In this document: positions 47,597 through 56,293 of the stretch, in pieces
How the letters are laid out: each line of letters starts with the position of its first letter
Position numbering within the stretch: the first letter of the stretch is position 1
Source: JAAURS01 sp031362245
GTDB taxonomy: Bacteria > Cyanobacteriota > Cyanobacteriia > Thermosynechococcales > Thermosynechococcaceae
Length of the DNA: 64,000 nucleotides
Direction: 5' to 3'
Assembly: GCA_031362245.1 (NCBI GenBank)
Contig: JANLSD010000314.1
Span: forward strand, 5,852-69,851
Notes under the pieces: generated by a model
The model's input: only the letters and a program-made list of their open reading frames with translations
The model's database searches: none
What the model was told of the DNA's origin: nothing
Translations under genes and position numbers: made by a program

Positions 47597-47806
47597 ACAA
47601 TTGCGCCAGTCATTTGGCAAATTTATCCAGGAAATATAAGGGTTACATTTCTTAGGTATGGCAAGAAAAGATTGGATCCTAAATTTTGTCTAAAATCTTA
47701 CGCTTAGCCATAAAATCGTGATTTTTTTTCGTAACTTTCTGTGATAAAGCTAGTCCCCCTTGTCGCGAGAGTCTCTGTCATCTCTTCAGGACATAATGCT
47801 TTAATG

Positions 47807-47849
47807 GTATAGCCTTATACATTATCGAAAGATTTCAACATCATATTCT
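47807..47849 (+). promoter_or_regulatory. NtcA-type promoter for the porin (and puuE)
   Basis: GTATAGCCTTATAC (47807-47820), a perfect GTAN8TAC, then 23 nt, then TATTCT (47844-47849, TAN3T). The leader to the porin ATG would be about 124 nt. The remaining part of the 594-bp gap (47386-47979) shows nothing else. Confidence 0.72.
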
Positions 47850-47979
47850 GCATATTGTATGCAGTTCATTAATCTTCTCTTAAAGTTCTTGTGGGTAACG
47901 TCTAGGAAGCTTCCAAAGTGTTTCTAAAGCGAAACTTTAAGGGTTGGTTCTGTTTTAGTGTGTGTGAGGATAAAAAGTA

Positions 47980-49821
47980 ATGCTTAGTGTTTTCCAGGCA
48001 AGTCGGAAATCCCGATTTGTGTTGAAATTGTGTGCGTGTTCAATGTTATTTAGTTTGGCTGGCGCAATGGTAGGAGGGCGATCGCAAGTTGCCCAAGCCG
48101 AAGACTTAAAAGCGGTTCAACCCGTCTCCCAAATTGCTCAGCAGATTGATTCTCCAAGCGCACCTTCTGTAGCCCCAGCCTTTACTGCAAATGCCCCGCT
48201 GGTTCAGGATATTGGTGAGAGCGAAGCCGCTCAAGTCACGTCTGTTTCTCAACTATCTGATGTACAGCCTACAGATTGGGCATTTCAGGCTTTGCAGTCT
48301 TTAGTTGAGCGCTACGGCTGTATTGCAGGCTATCCCGATGGCACCTTTAGGGGAAATCGTGCTGCAACCCGCTATGAATTGGCTGCTGCCTTGAATGCCT
48401 GCTTGGATCAGATTAGCGATCGCTTTGCCACCAAAGAAGACCTGGCGACGGTCAAAGCATTACAAGAAGAATTCAAGGCTGAGCTTGCCACTCTCAAGGG
48501 GCGTGTCGATGGTCTTGAAGCTCGCACCAAAACCCTTGAAGCTCAGCAATTCTCGACTACGACTAAACTCCAGGGTAACGCGTTCTTTAACATCACTGGT
48601 GCAACTGCTAGTAATGGTGTAATCGCGGAAGGAGCAGACGGTATCTTGCCCTTTAGAGCACTTGGACAACCGGATCGTGGCGTAACTGGTGTGCCGAGAA
48701 CACGAACCGTCAACGATCCAAATGTCACCTTCAGCGGTCTGGTGTGGCTTGGTTTCAATACCTCCTTTACAGGGAAGGATTTACTCCGCATCCAGCTTGC
48801 GTCAGGGACGGGGAATAGTCCAGCCAACGCCTTTGTCTCTGCTGGGTTATTTAATACGTGGGGAACCCCTTTTACCGACCAAACGGCTGGAACTAATACC
48901 GGAGTAGGAGATTTTGTTATCCGTGAGCTGAACTATAGCTTTCCCATTGCTAAAAATCTGGATATGGTCGTGGGGCCACGGATCAACTTCTATCGCTACT
49001 TTGACAACAATCGCTTCACATTCTTCTTGAATGGCAGCAGCAGTTTTGATTCCATCGGTAGCCCCTTACTGAATGCCAGTAAGCGTGGAGCAGGTGCAAT
49101 TTTGACCTGGTCTCCCAGCAAAAAACTTCAGGTTAAGTTGGGCTATCTGAGCCAAAGTATTGAATTTTTGCCCTCTTTCCTCAACTCGGCAGAAAATTCC
49201 AACTTGGGTTTGTTTGGTGGTACCAATACCTTAACGGGTGAAGTCACTTATTCTCCCGTTAAAACCGTCAGTCTTCGGTTTCTCTATACCCGAACCAATA
49301 TTGCAACCAGCTTTGGTGGACTCATTGGCGGAACGGCAGGATTGCCCTTATATGGATTAGCAGACGATGGTTTTGGTGGAAACCTCAAGCCAGCTACAGC
49401 CAATACCTTTGGCTTTAACTTTGATTGGTTGGTCACAAAGGGGTTTGGTCTTTTTGGGCGCTATACCTATGGCAATGTTAATCTTACGCCCGTGAATCCT
49501 TTAATTCCCAAGGGAGATGTGAATAATCAATCGATTCAGTTTGGTCTTGCCTTCCCTGATTTAGGCAAACCTGGTGCTCAAGCGACGCTTTCGTTTGTCG
49601 TGCCATCGGATGTGCTGGAAGGCCGAAAGTTCCTGATTGCGGGAGGCGGTCTTGCAGGGACTCGGTATGGGACTCAATACGATATAGAGGCAAGCTACTC
49701 CTATCCCCTCAATGACAATGTTTCACTCGTTCCAGCGTTCTATGCCATCATCAATCCGAATAATATCAGCAGTAACCCTACTGTCTTTGTAGGAAACTTG
49801 CGAATGCAGTTTAGTTTTTAA
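47980..49821 (+). CDS. SLH-OprB type outer-membrane porin
   Basis: Outer-membrane channel for small solutes. The 613 residues begin with a signal sequence (about 1-40), then an SLH domain anchoring to peptidoglycan (LSDVQPTDWAFQALQSLV ... GYPDGTFRGNRAATRYELAAALN, about 92-150), a short coiled coil (EDLATVKALQEEFKAELATL) and an OprB-type beta-barrel (about 195-613) ending in the aromatic MQFSF, a typical barrel C-terminus. Its divergent position to the ureide importer and a 65-bp gap to puuE suggest that it lets purine-derived compounds through the outer membrane; cyanobacterial relatives often pass inorganic ions, so specificity is open. Confidence 0.88.
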   Translation: MLSVFQASRKSRFVLKLCACSMLFSLAGAMVGGRSQVAQAEDLKAVQPVSQIAQQIDSPSAPSVAPAFTANAPLVQDIGESEAAQVTSVSQLSDVQPTDWAFQALQSLVERYGCIAGYPDGTFRGNRAATRYELAAALNACLDQISDRFATKEDLATVKALQEEFKAELATLKGRVDGLEARTKTLEAQQFSTTTKLQGNAFFNITGATASNGVIAEGADGILPFRALGQPDRGVTGVPRTRTVNDPNVTFSGLVWLGFNTSFTGKDLLRIQLASGTGNSPANAFVSAGLFNTWGTPFTDQTAGTNTGVGDFVIRELNYSFPIAKNLDMVVGPRINFYRYFDNNRFTFFLNGSSSFDSIGSPLLNASKRGAGAILTWSPSKKLQVKLGYLSQSIEFLPSFLNSAENSNLGLFGGTNTLTGEVTYSPVKTVSLRFLYTRTNIATSFGGLIGGTAGLPLYGLADDGFGGNLKPATANTFGFNFDWLVTKGFGLFGRYTYGNVNLTPVNPLIPKGDVNNQSIQFGLAFPDLGKPGAQATLSFVVPSDVLEGRKFLIAGGGLAGTRYGTQYDIEASYSYPLNDNVSLVPAFYAIINPNNISSNPTVFVGNLRMQFSF

Positions 49822-49886
49822 CCCGAACACTGGCTTAGTTTTTCCCCGTGGTATTTGTATCATGGGGATTTTTATCGGTGAATGTC

Positions 49887-50798
49887 ATGTCAGAATACTA
49901 TCCAAGAGATCTTCAGGGTTATGGATGCCGCACTCCCCATCCTCAATGGCCTAATCAGGCTCGGATCGCGGTTCAGTTTGTGATTAACTACGAAGAAGGT
50001 GGAGAGAGCTGTATTCTCCACGGAGATCTAGCCTCAGAAGTATTTCTTTCAGAAATTGTGGGGGCAGAACCTCTTCTAGGATTACGCCACATGAATATGG
50101 AATCTTGCTACGAATACGGCAGTCGAGCAGGATTCTGGCGGTTACATCGTATGTTTACGGCTCGAAAGATTCCTGTGACGGTTTATGGCGTGGCAATGGC
50201 TTTAGCGCGCAATCCAGAAGCAGTTGCAGCGATGCAAGAGGCGAACTGGGAAATTGCCAGCCACGGCTACCGTTGGATTGAGTATAAGAATTTCAGTCCA
50301 GACCAAGAACGGGAGCACTTGCATAAGGCGATCGCCATTCACACCCAAGTCACGGGCAGTCGTCCCCTCGGGTGGTACACCGGACGCACCAGTCCACACA
50401 CGCGCCAACTGGTCGTAGAAGAAGGCGGCTTTCTCTACGACGCAGATAGCTACGCGGACGATTTGCCCTACTGGGTAATGGACTATGGGAAGCCACACCT
50501 TGTGATTCCCTATACTCTGGACAACAATGACATGCGGTTTGCCACCACCCAAGGCTTTAACAGTGGCGATCAGTTTTTTGCTTACCTTCGCGATGCCTTC
50601 GATGTGCTCTATTCCGAGGGCGAAACCGCACCCAAAATGATGAGTGTGGGGCTGCACTGCCGCTTGGTAGGTAGGCCAGGACGGGCTGCGGCCTTAAATT
50701 GGTTTTTAGATTATGTCCAGACCCACGAACGGGTTTGGCTTCCCCGCCGGATTGATATCGCCCATCACTGGCATGAGCATCACAAACCCAATCTCTAG
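49887..50798 (+). CDS. puuE: Allantoinase, polysaccharide-deacetylase family (PuuE)
   Basis: Cofactor-poor allantoinase hydrolysing allantoin to allantoate. The 303 residues from ATG 49887 (MSEYYPRDLQGYGCRTPHP) carry PuuE-specific wording: VQFVINYEEGGESCILHGD, ESCYEYGSRAGFWRLHR, EIASHGYRWIEYKNFS, LGWYTGRTSPHTRQLV and the HCRLVGRPGRAAAL tail motif. An earlier start at 49848 adds 13 residues that overlap the spacer and are not family-like. It probably shares the porin transcript. Its stop codon interlocks with that of the convergent allantoate amidohydrolase gene (50795). Confidence 0.9.
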   Translation: MSEYYPRDLQGYGCRTPHPQWPNQARIAVQFVINYEEGGESCILHGDLASEVFLSEIVGAEPLLGLRHMNMESCYEYGSRAGFWRLHRMFTARKIPVTVYGVAMALARNPEAVAAMQEANWEIASHGYRWIEYKNFSPDQEREHLHKAIAIHTQVTGSRPLGWYTGRTSPHTRQLVVEEGGFLYDADSYADDLPYWVMDYGKPHLVIPYTLDNNDMRFATTQGFNSGDQFFAYLRDAFDVLYSEGETAPKMMSVGLHCRLVGRPGRAAALNWFLDYVQTHERVWLPRRIDIAHHWHEHHKPNL

Positions 50799-52048
50799 AT
50801 TTTTTCTAGTGCATCTCGTTCATCCAGTGCCAGAAAGGTTTTGAGTAAAATATCGGTACCTAGAGCACAATGTTCTGGGGATGTATATTCGTCCTGAGAA
50901 TGGCTGAGTCCGTCTTGGCTGGGGACAAAAATCATACCCATGTTGGTAAAGCGGCCCATCTCTTGGGCATCGTGCCCTGCACGGCTAGGGAGATGGAGGT
51001 AGCTTAAGCCTTCGTTTTCACACACTTGCCGAATCGTATCTTTGATATGAGGTGCAGCTAGGGTGGGCAGAATATGGAGCGTCTCTCGCATGGTGATTTG
51101 GGTGTGGGTGTGGGTGGCGATCGCCTCAAATTCCCTCTCCATCAATGTAACCAGATATTCCAGATGTTCTTGAGAAAGATCCCGCAGGTCAATTCTAAGA
51201 TCCACTTTGCCCGCAACTGTATTGGTCGCATTTGGCGATGCTTCAATAAAACCGACCGTTGCAACCTGCTCTCCTGAAGTATTGACTGCAATATTGTTGA
51301 CAGCCAGAATCACCTGAGCCGCTGCAACCAAGGCATCTTTGCGCATATTCATCGGCGTCGTACCTGCATGATTCATTCGACCCACAACGGTTACTGCAAA
51401 GCGATATTGGCCCACAATCCCATCTACCAACCCTATCGTGGTGCCATGATGCTCAAGCACACCGCCCTGCTCAACGTGTAGCTCCACAAAAGCTGCAACT
51501 TGGGTGCGATCGCGTTTTGCCGCTGCAATATTTGACCAGCCCCCGCTAATTTTCTCAAGGCAGGCTTGAATTGAAGTGCCATCTATACGGGCATAGTAGT
51601 CTGGGCCTTCCTTAATTTCCCCAGCCATCGCCTTCGCGCCAATCACGGAGCGTTCTTCATCGGTAAACACAATGACTTCGATGGGGTGGTGCAGCCGCAC
51701 ATTATGCTCATTGAGTACCCGTACAATTTCAATTCCTGCCAATACACCAAGGCAACCGTCATAGTGCCCTCCGACCGGAACCGTATCAATATGAGAACCA
51801 GTTGCTAATGCCGCAGCCAGCTCTGAACGTCCCCCATAGCGCCCGATAATATTCCCCGCTGTATCCGTGCGGATGGTCATGCCAGCTTCTACCATCCAGG
51901 ACTGCACCAACTGCCGTGCCAGCATGTCTTCAGTACTGAAGGCAAGACGACACACCCCACCATTTGGTAATTTCCCGATTTCTGCAAGCTGGAACAGGCT
52001 GCGGTTGAGGCGATCTCCATTCACCGATAGCATAGGAATAACGGTCAT
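50795..52048 (-). CDS. allC: Allantoate amidohydrolase / M20 N-carbamoyl hydrolase
   Basis: Dinuclear metal amidohydrolase of the AllC/HyuC (M20) family, 417 residues. Metal ligands are visible: TGSHIDTVPVGGHYDGCLG (His, Asp), TDEERSV (Glu-Glu), FVELHVEQGG (His) and DEYTSPEHCALG (His). RAGHDAQEMG and the NHAGTTPM dimerisation-domain motif are typical. AllC and L-N-carbamoylase are hard to separate by motif; the neighbouring allantoinase makes allantoate the likely substrate, giving ureidoglycine or ureidoglycolate plus ammonia and CO2. It follows the AtzF-C-like gene by 51 bp. Confidence 0.8.
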   Translation of the reverse strand: MTVIPMLSVNGDRLNRSLFQLAEIGKLPNGGVCRLAFSTEDMLARQLVQSWMVEAGMTIRTDTAGNIIGRYGGRSELAAALATGSHIDTVPVGGHYDGCLGVLAGIEIVRVLNEHNVRLHHPIEVIVFTDEERSVIGAKAMAGEIKEGPDYYARIDGTSIQACLEKISGGWSNIAAAKRDRTQVAAFVELHVEQGGVLEHHGTTIGLVDGIVGQYRFAVTVVGRMNHAGTTPMNMRKDALVAAAQVILAVNNIAVNTSGEQVATVGFIEASPNATNTVAGKVDLRIDLRDLSQEHLEYLVTLMEREFEAIATHTHTQITMRETLHILPTLAAPHIKDTIRQVCENEGLSYLHLPSRAGHDAQEMGRFTNMGMIFVPSQDGLSHSQDEYTSPEHCALGTDILLKTFLALDERDALEKI

Positions 52049-52099
52049 GAAACTCCTTTTCCCCCAGAACCAATACTAAGGAAACTCCTCGGTCAATCT

Positions 52100-52492
52100 C
52101 TAGATTCCGACTTTAATCGAGGCGGTCTTATAGGCAACCCACCCCCCATAATGAGAAATATCAGGCCAGTCATGATGTTCCACTAAGGTCTGGGGATAGA
52201 GAATGGCGGTCACAATCTCTCCATCTTCAAGCACAATGTCTCCTGGATACATATCCGGTGGCTCCGTGGAAATTAGGTAATCATATTGGTCTGGGGTTAA
52301 TTCATAGACTTCTCCAGGGATGCTAATCCCCCCTACGGTTACTTCATAAATCGCAGGATGCCAACCCGCTGCTGCTGCGTGCAGACGATAGTTGGGGAGA
52401 GTTTTGGCCTCTCTCAAAAACACAGCAGATTGAAGATTCTGGTGATCGGGCTGACCCCTTAGGGCTGAGCCACAGATAAAGACTCGTTTCAT
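52100..52492 (-). CDS. Free-standing allophanate-hydrolase C-terminal-like domain protein (paralogue 2)
   Basis: A 130-residue protein: MKRVFICGSALRGQPDHQNLQ, YRLHAAAAGWHPAIYEV, GISIPGEVYELTPDQYDYLI and DWPDISHYGGWVAYK. This is the gamma-glutamylcyclotransferase-like fold seen at the C-terminus of allophanate hydrolase, without the amidase part. The CGSALRGQP loop differs from the NGTLMRGLA loop of the copy at 42431, so the two are old paralogues. It is the first gene of the unit with the allantoate amidohydrolase and has a NtcA-type promoter about 26 nt before its predicted leader end. Confidence 0.7.
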   Translation of the reverse strand: MKRVFICGSALRGQPDHQNLQSAVFLREAKTLPNYRLHAAAAGWHPAIYEVTVGGISIPGEVYELTPDQYDYLISTEPPDMYPGDIVLEDGEIVTAILYPQTLVEHHDWPDISHYGGWVAYKTASIKVGI

Positions 52493-52524
52493 GTTTATTT
52501 TTTGAGGTGATCAGCAAAGTCTGA

Positions 52525-52566
52525 ATTCTATGGGAAGACACCCAAAAGTGTTGTATGGTTCGTTAC
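52525..52566 (-). promoter_or_regulatory. NtcA-type promoter for the AtzF-C-like/allC unit
   Basis: GTATGGTTCGTTAC (52553-52566), a perfect GTAN8TAC, followed on the minus strand after 22 nt by TAGAAT (52530-52525, TAN3T). The predicted start lies about 26 nt before the ATG at 52492. Confidence 0.72.
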
Positions 52567-52602
52567 TCTGCAAACTTTTGGTGCGTCATTGCTCTGGAAG
52601 GG

Positions 52603-53946
52603 CTAGCGATCATGAGCGGCATAGGCCAAGTTTCCGGCAACGTAGGTTGCCGTTATCGTTCGGTCATCTCCTACTGTCACCATTGCAAAAGCCAGTTCTG
52701 CCAGTTCTGCCAAAGTCTCTGATTTTGGGTTGGGGTTCCGTAGTGTCATTAACGGAGTGGCTTGTACACTCAATACCGTAAAATCAGCTTCCTTCCCTAC
52801 ATCAAAACTCCCCAGCTTATCCTCTAGGGAAAGGGCTTTTGCAGCTCCTAAGGTCGCCAAATAAAAGGCTTTGAATACCGATAGACTTTGTCCTTGAAGC
52901 TGCATGACTTTATAGGCATCACTCATGGTCTGCAACATCGAGAAGCTGGTTCCCCCGCCGACATCCGTGGCGAGTCCTACCTTGATGGGTAGATCCTTCG
53001 ATTTGGCTTGATGGAGTTTGAATAGGCCACTCCCTAGAAAAAGATTGGAACTGGGGCAGAAGGCAATGGCGGCTCCTGCGTTGGAAAGGCGCTCAAAGGC
53101 GGAATCGTCTACGTGGATGCAGTGGGCCAGGATGGTGCGATCGCCCACCAGTCCAAATTCTTCATACACGTTCAGGTAGTCTTTGCACTGGGGAAACAGT
53201 TCTGCGGTAAAGCGAATCTCTTCCAAGTTTTCGCTCATGTGGGTGTGAACGTAAACGTCAGGGAATTCCTGTTTTAGGCTTCCTGCTAGTCGTAGTTCTT
53301 CTTCTGTGGAGGTGATGGCAAAGCGGGGTGTTATGGCGTAGAGCGATCGCCCGTTGTGATGCCATTTTTGAATTTGCGCTTTGGTTTGAGCGTAGGCGGT
53401 CTGGGCATCGTTGAGCAAGTACTCAGGGGCATTGCGCGACATTAAGACTTGCCCTGCAACGATTCGCATGTTTCGTTTCTGGGCTTCCTCAAACAACACT
53501 TCCACAGAGTGGGAAAAAATGGTGGTGAGGACGACGGAGGTAGTGGTGCCGTTGCGGAGGAGTTCATCCAAAAAGAAAGCTGCAATTTTGCGGGCGTGAA
53601 CCGGATCTTCAAATTTCCGTTCTGTGGGGAAGGTGTATTGCTCCAGCCACTCCATGAGCTGTGCGCCGTAGGCTCCAATCATCTCCGTTTGCGGATAGTG
53701 GACGTGCAGGTCAATGAATCCTGGCACAATCAGGCGATCGGAGTAGGCTGTAATGTCAAGGTCGGGATAGTCGCAAATCAACGAGGCATAATCTCCAAAA
53801 GCCTTGATATGTCCGTCTTCGACGACCAATAACCCATCGGGGAGATAGCGGACACTCTCTGCTTCCGGTTCATAAAATGGGTCGCCAGTAAAATCTAAAA
53901 AGGCACCGCGAATTGCGTTGAGGGTTGGGGAAGTGATCGCCATCAT
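52603..53946 (-). CDS. guaD: Guanine deaminase
   Basis: Zinc amidohydrolase converting guanine to xanthine and ammonia. The 447 residues show the guanine-deaminase opening IVPGFIDLHVHYPQTEMIGAYG (HxH metal site and guanine-specific PQ), QLMEWLEQYTFPTERKF, VHTHMSENLEEI, ILAHCIHVDD and FCPSSNLFLGSGLF, and the metal aspartate in GLATDVGGGTSFSML. The length is normal. Its ATG overlaps the stop codon of the Rieske gene by four bases (ATGA), so the two are translationally coupled. Confidence 0.92.
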   Translation of the reverse strand: MMAITSPTLNAIRGAFLDFTGDPFYEPEAESVRYLPDGLLVVEDGHIKAFGDYASLICDYPDLDITAYSDRLIVPGFIDLHVHYPQTEMIGAYGAQLMEWLEQYTFPTERKFEDPVHARKIAAFFLDELLRNGTTTSVVLTTIFSHSVEVLFEEAQKRNMRIVAGQVLMSRNAPEYLLNDAQTAYAQTKAQIQKWHHNGRSLYAITPRFAITSTEEELRLAGSLKQEFPDVYVHTHMSENLEEIRFTAELFPQCKDYLNVYEEFGLVGDRTILAHCIHVDDSAFERLSNAGAAIAFCPSSNLFLGSGLFKLHQAKSKDLPIKVGLATDVGGGTSFSMLQTMSDAYKVMQLQGQSLSVFKAFYLATLGAAKALSLEDKLGSFDVGKEADFTVLSVQATPLMTLRNPNPKSETLAELAELAFAMVTVGDDRTITATYVAGNLAYAAHDR

Positions 53947-54968
53947 AAGCTTGATCGCGATAGGGTTTGTTCTGTCTCGCCGTGGGCTTTCAATAATGCT
54001 GCCAGCTTTTTACGCATGACGATACCAGGTTTATCTGTAAACATGTGTTGTTCTTGGCTTAACCCCAACGGAACATCATAGTCCGTGGATTCTAGGATGC
54101 GCTTGTCTTCTAGGGTGACGGCACGGTCAAAGGCGATCGCATCTTCACTGGATGTCTCTGCCTCAGTATCATTGCGCAAGCAAAACTGTACCATCTGGGA
54201 CATCGAATCGCTGATGGGGGTCATGGTATTGACGATGATGTGTTCTAGGCCGTTGGGGTAGGTAATCTTTAATTTCACCGTGAAGGGCATAAACCAGTCC
54301 ATGCTCAGAATCCGAGTGGTGTCGGCTTGAGCCATTTTGAGGTTTTGCTGCTGCTGCTCGGGATTTTTAACGCCTAAAATCCCATAAACCGTTAAACCCC
54401 AATCGGTTTCTTTCAGTTCTAAGGCATCGGGGGTGGGGTGGTCGGCACTGCCAAAGGTGGTGGGATGAACAAAAGTCGGATGGGCTAGGTCAAATTCGTT
54501 CTCCATCACCCGTAACCCCGCACAACGCCAGGGTTCATAAAATTCATGGATTAAGCGATAGCCCGGTTGCGAGGCTTCTGGAATTTCTGGTAGTTCGGTT
54601 AATGGATCTTCTAAACAGACCCAAACATAGCCATAGCGCTCAGTACAGCGATAGGAAGGGACACAATAACTCGACGAAATGGACTCTCCTTGAAGCAGTT
54701 GAGGCACATGAACACAAGCCCCCGCGCCATTAAATTCCCAGCCATGATAAGGACATTTGATCTGACCGTCTTTGAGGGTACCTAGGGACAGTGGAGCCGA
54801 ACGATGACAGCAGAGATCGCGCACGGCAACCGGTTTCCCTTCAGAATCTAGCCATAGGACAATCTTTTTTCCCAGTAGTTCAAATGGCTTTAACCCGTCT
54901 TGCAATGACTCAAAGGGAAGCACTGGATACCAAAATCGACGGAATACGTCTTGCTGCGTTACTAACAT
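53943..54968 (-). CDS. Rieske non-heme iron oxygenase, HpxD/VanA-like
   Basis: Oxygenase component of 341 residues from ATG 54968 (MLVTQQDVFRRFWYPVLP); a GTG at 54977 would add three. The Rieske cluster ligands are Cys53-Cys-His55 and Cys72-Pro-Tyr-His75 (DLCCHRSAPLSLG ... KCPYHGWEFNG). The mononuclear iron site is in ENEFDLAHPTFVHPTTFG. The length and architecture fit VanA-type enzymes and HpxD of Klebsiella, which acts in hypoxanthine oxidation. It is coupled to guanine deaminase and divergent from urate hydroxylase, so oxidation of xanthine (or hypoxanthine) at C8 or C2 is the likely job. No reductase gene is adjacent; ferredoxin could supply electrons. Inference from context. Confidence 0.75.
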   Translation of the reverse strand: MLVTQQDVFRRFWYPVLPFESLQDGLKPFELLGKKIVLWLDSEGKPVAVRDLCCHRSAPLSLGTLKDGQIKCPYHGWEFNGAGACVHVPQLLQGESISSSYCVPSYRCTERYGYVWVCLEDPLTELPEIPEASQPGYRLIHEFYEPWRCAGLRVMENEFDLAHPTFVHPTTFGSADHPTPDALELKETDWGLTVYGILGVKNPEQQQQNLKMAQADTTRILSMDWFMPFTVKLKITYPNGLEHIIVNTMTPISDSMSQMVQFCLRNDTEAETSSEDAIAFDRAVTLEDKRILESTDYDVPLGLSQEQHMFTDKPGIVMRKKLAALLKAHGETEQTLSRSSL

Positions 54969-55022
54969 GGCATTCACCCACCCAATGGTTTGTTTCAGAC
55001 TTTCTCAATAACGATTTTAAAG

Positions 55023-55092
55023 ATCTTAGGTTCCTCAGGCATTTGGAGCCGTATAAATCAATGCACTCTGAAATCAAAAAGCTGATTATTCT
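55023..55092. promoter_or_regulatory. Bidirectional NtcA-type promoter between Rieske oxygenase and hpxO
   Basis: GTATAAATCAATGC (55051-55064) matches GTAN8TAC with one mismatch. On plus, TATTCT (55087-55092) follows after 22 nt; on minus, TAAGAT (55028-55023) follows after 22 nt. One box could therefore serve both transcripts. Predicted leaders are about 29 nt (hpxO) and about 48 nt (Rieske). Confidence 0.6.
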
Positions 55093-55127
55093 GATCAAAA
55101 GCATTGTGATTAAAGGAGCACAGACAA

Positions 55128-56288
55128 GTGAACAACCTTAAGGTTGTGGTGATTGGGGCCGGAATTGGCGGCTTGACGGTTGGGATTGCCTTGCGTCAAG
55201 CGGGTTTTCAGGTAGGAATTTACGATAAAGTCCGCAGCCTACGTCCGGTTGGGGCGGGAATTTCGCTGTGGTCTAATGGTGTAAAAGTTCTCAATCGCTT
55301 GGGTATGGGCGCGCAAATTGCCCAGATTGGCGGACGCATGGATCATATGCAGTACCGAACGCAGTCGGGTGAGATCCTCAACGATATTCCCCTCCAGCCC
55401 TTAATTGAATCTGTAGGTCAGCGACCTTACCCCGTTGCCCGTACTGACCTCCAGCAAATTCTTTTGGATGCCTACGGCGATGAGATCCATTTAGGAACGC
55501 GCTGCATGAGCGTAGAAGAGGACGCCCAAGGTGTAACGGCTCTCTTTGAGGATGGCACTCAAGCCCAAGGAGACTTACTCATTGCTGCGGATGGGATTCA
55601 CTCTGGGCTGCGGGAGTATGTGTTAGGTGAAACCTATCAGCCCCAATACCGAGGATATGTAAACTGGAATGGATTGGTATCTGCCAGCGACACGTTAGCG
55701 CCGCTCAACACTTGGGTGATTTATGTGGGCAACCACCAACGCGCTTCTCTGATGCCTGTGGCAGGCGATCGCCTCTATTTCTTCTTCGATGTGCCACTCC
55801 CCCCAGGCACCACGGCTGAACCAGAGCAATATCGTGCTGAACTCTCTCAATACTTTGCAGGTTGGGCAGAACCTGTTCAAAGTCTGATCGCGCAGCTCGA
55901 ACCCGAGAAAGTCGCACGACTAGAAATCCGAGATGTAGGGCCAATTGATCGCCTCGTGCGGGGCCGCATCGCCTTGCTAGGAGATTCCGCCCACGCCACC
56001 TGTCCCGACTTAGGCCAGGGCGGATGTCAGGCGATGGAAGATGGTTTGATGTTGACGCAATACTTGCAGACCACAAACCTAGGCGTTGAGGATGCCCTGA
56101 AACGCTATGAAGCTGATCGCAAGAAGCGTACCAGCGCCATTGTGCTCAAAGCCCGTGATCGCGCCGAGGTCATCCACGGTCACGAGCCTGAGCGTACCCA
56201 AAAGTGGTATCAACAGCTCGCCCAGGAAAATCCCACAGATGTAACCGATGCGATCTCCAAAATCATTCTAGGTGGGCCATTAAGGTAG
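55128..56288 (+). CDS. hpxO: FAD-dependent urate hydroxylase
   Basis: Flavin monooxygenase turning urate into 5-hydroxyisourate with NADH and O2. The 386 residues begin at GTG 55128 (GGAG nine bases upstream) with VVVIGAGIGGLTVGIALRQAG, followed by RPVGAGISLWSNGVKVLNRLG, an LIAADGIHSGLREYV segment and the FAD-binding RIALLGDSAHATCPDLGQGGCQAMEDG. The last is nearly the HpxO consensus. The following uraH and uraD genes, 5 and 2 bp apart, take the product onward, which makes the urate assignment strong among the many look-alike aromatic hydroxylases. Confidence 0.87.
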   Translation: MNNLKVVVIGAGIGGLTVGIALRQAGFQVGIYDKVRSLRPVGAGISLWSNGVKVLNRLGMGAQIAQIGGRMDHMQYRTQSGEILNDIPLQPLIESVGQRPYPVARTDLQQILLDAYGDEIHLGTRCMSVEEDAQGVTALFEDGTQAQGDLLIAADGIHSGLREYVLGETYQPQYRGYVNWNGLVSASDTLAPLNTWVIYVGNHQRASLMPVAGDRLYFFFDVPLPPGTTAEPEQYRAELSQYFAGWAEPVQSLIAQLEPEKVARLEIRDVGPIDRLVRGRIALLGDSAHATCPDLGQGGCQAMEDGLMLTQYLQTTNLGVEDALKRYEADRKKRTSAIVLKARDRAEVIHGHEPERTQKWYQQLAQENPTDVTDAISKIILGGPLR

Positions 56289-56293
56289 ACATT

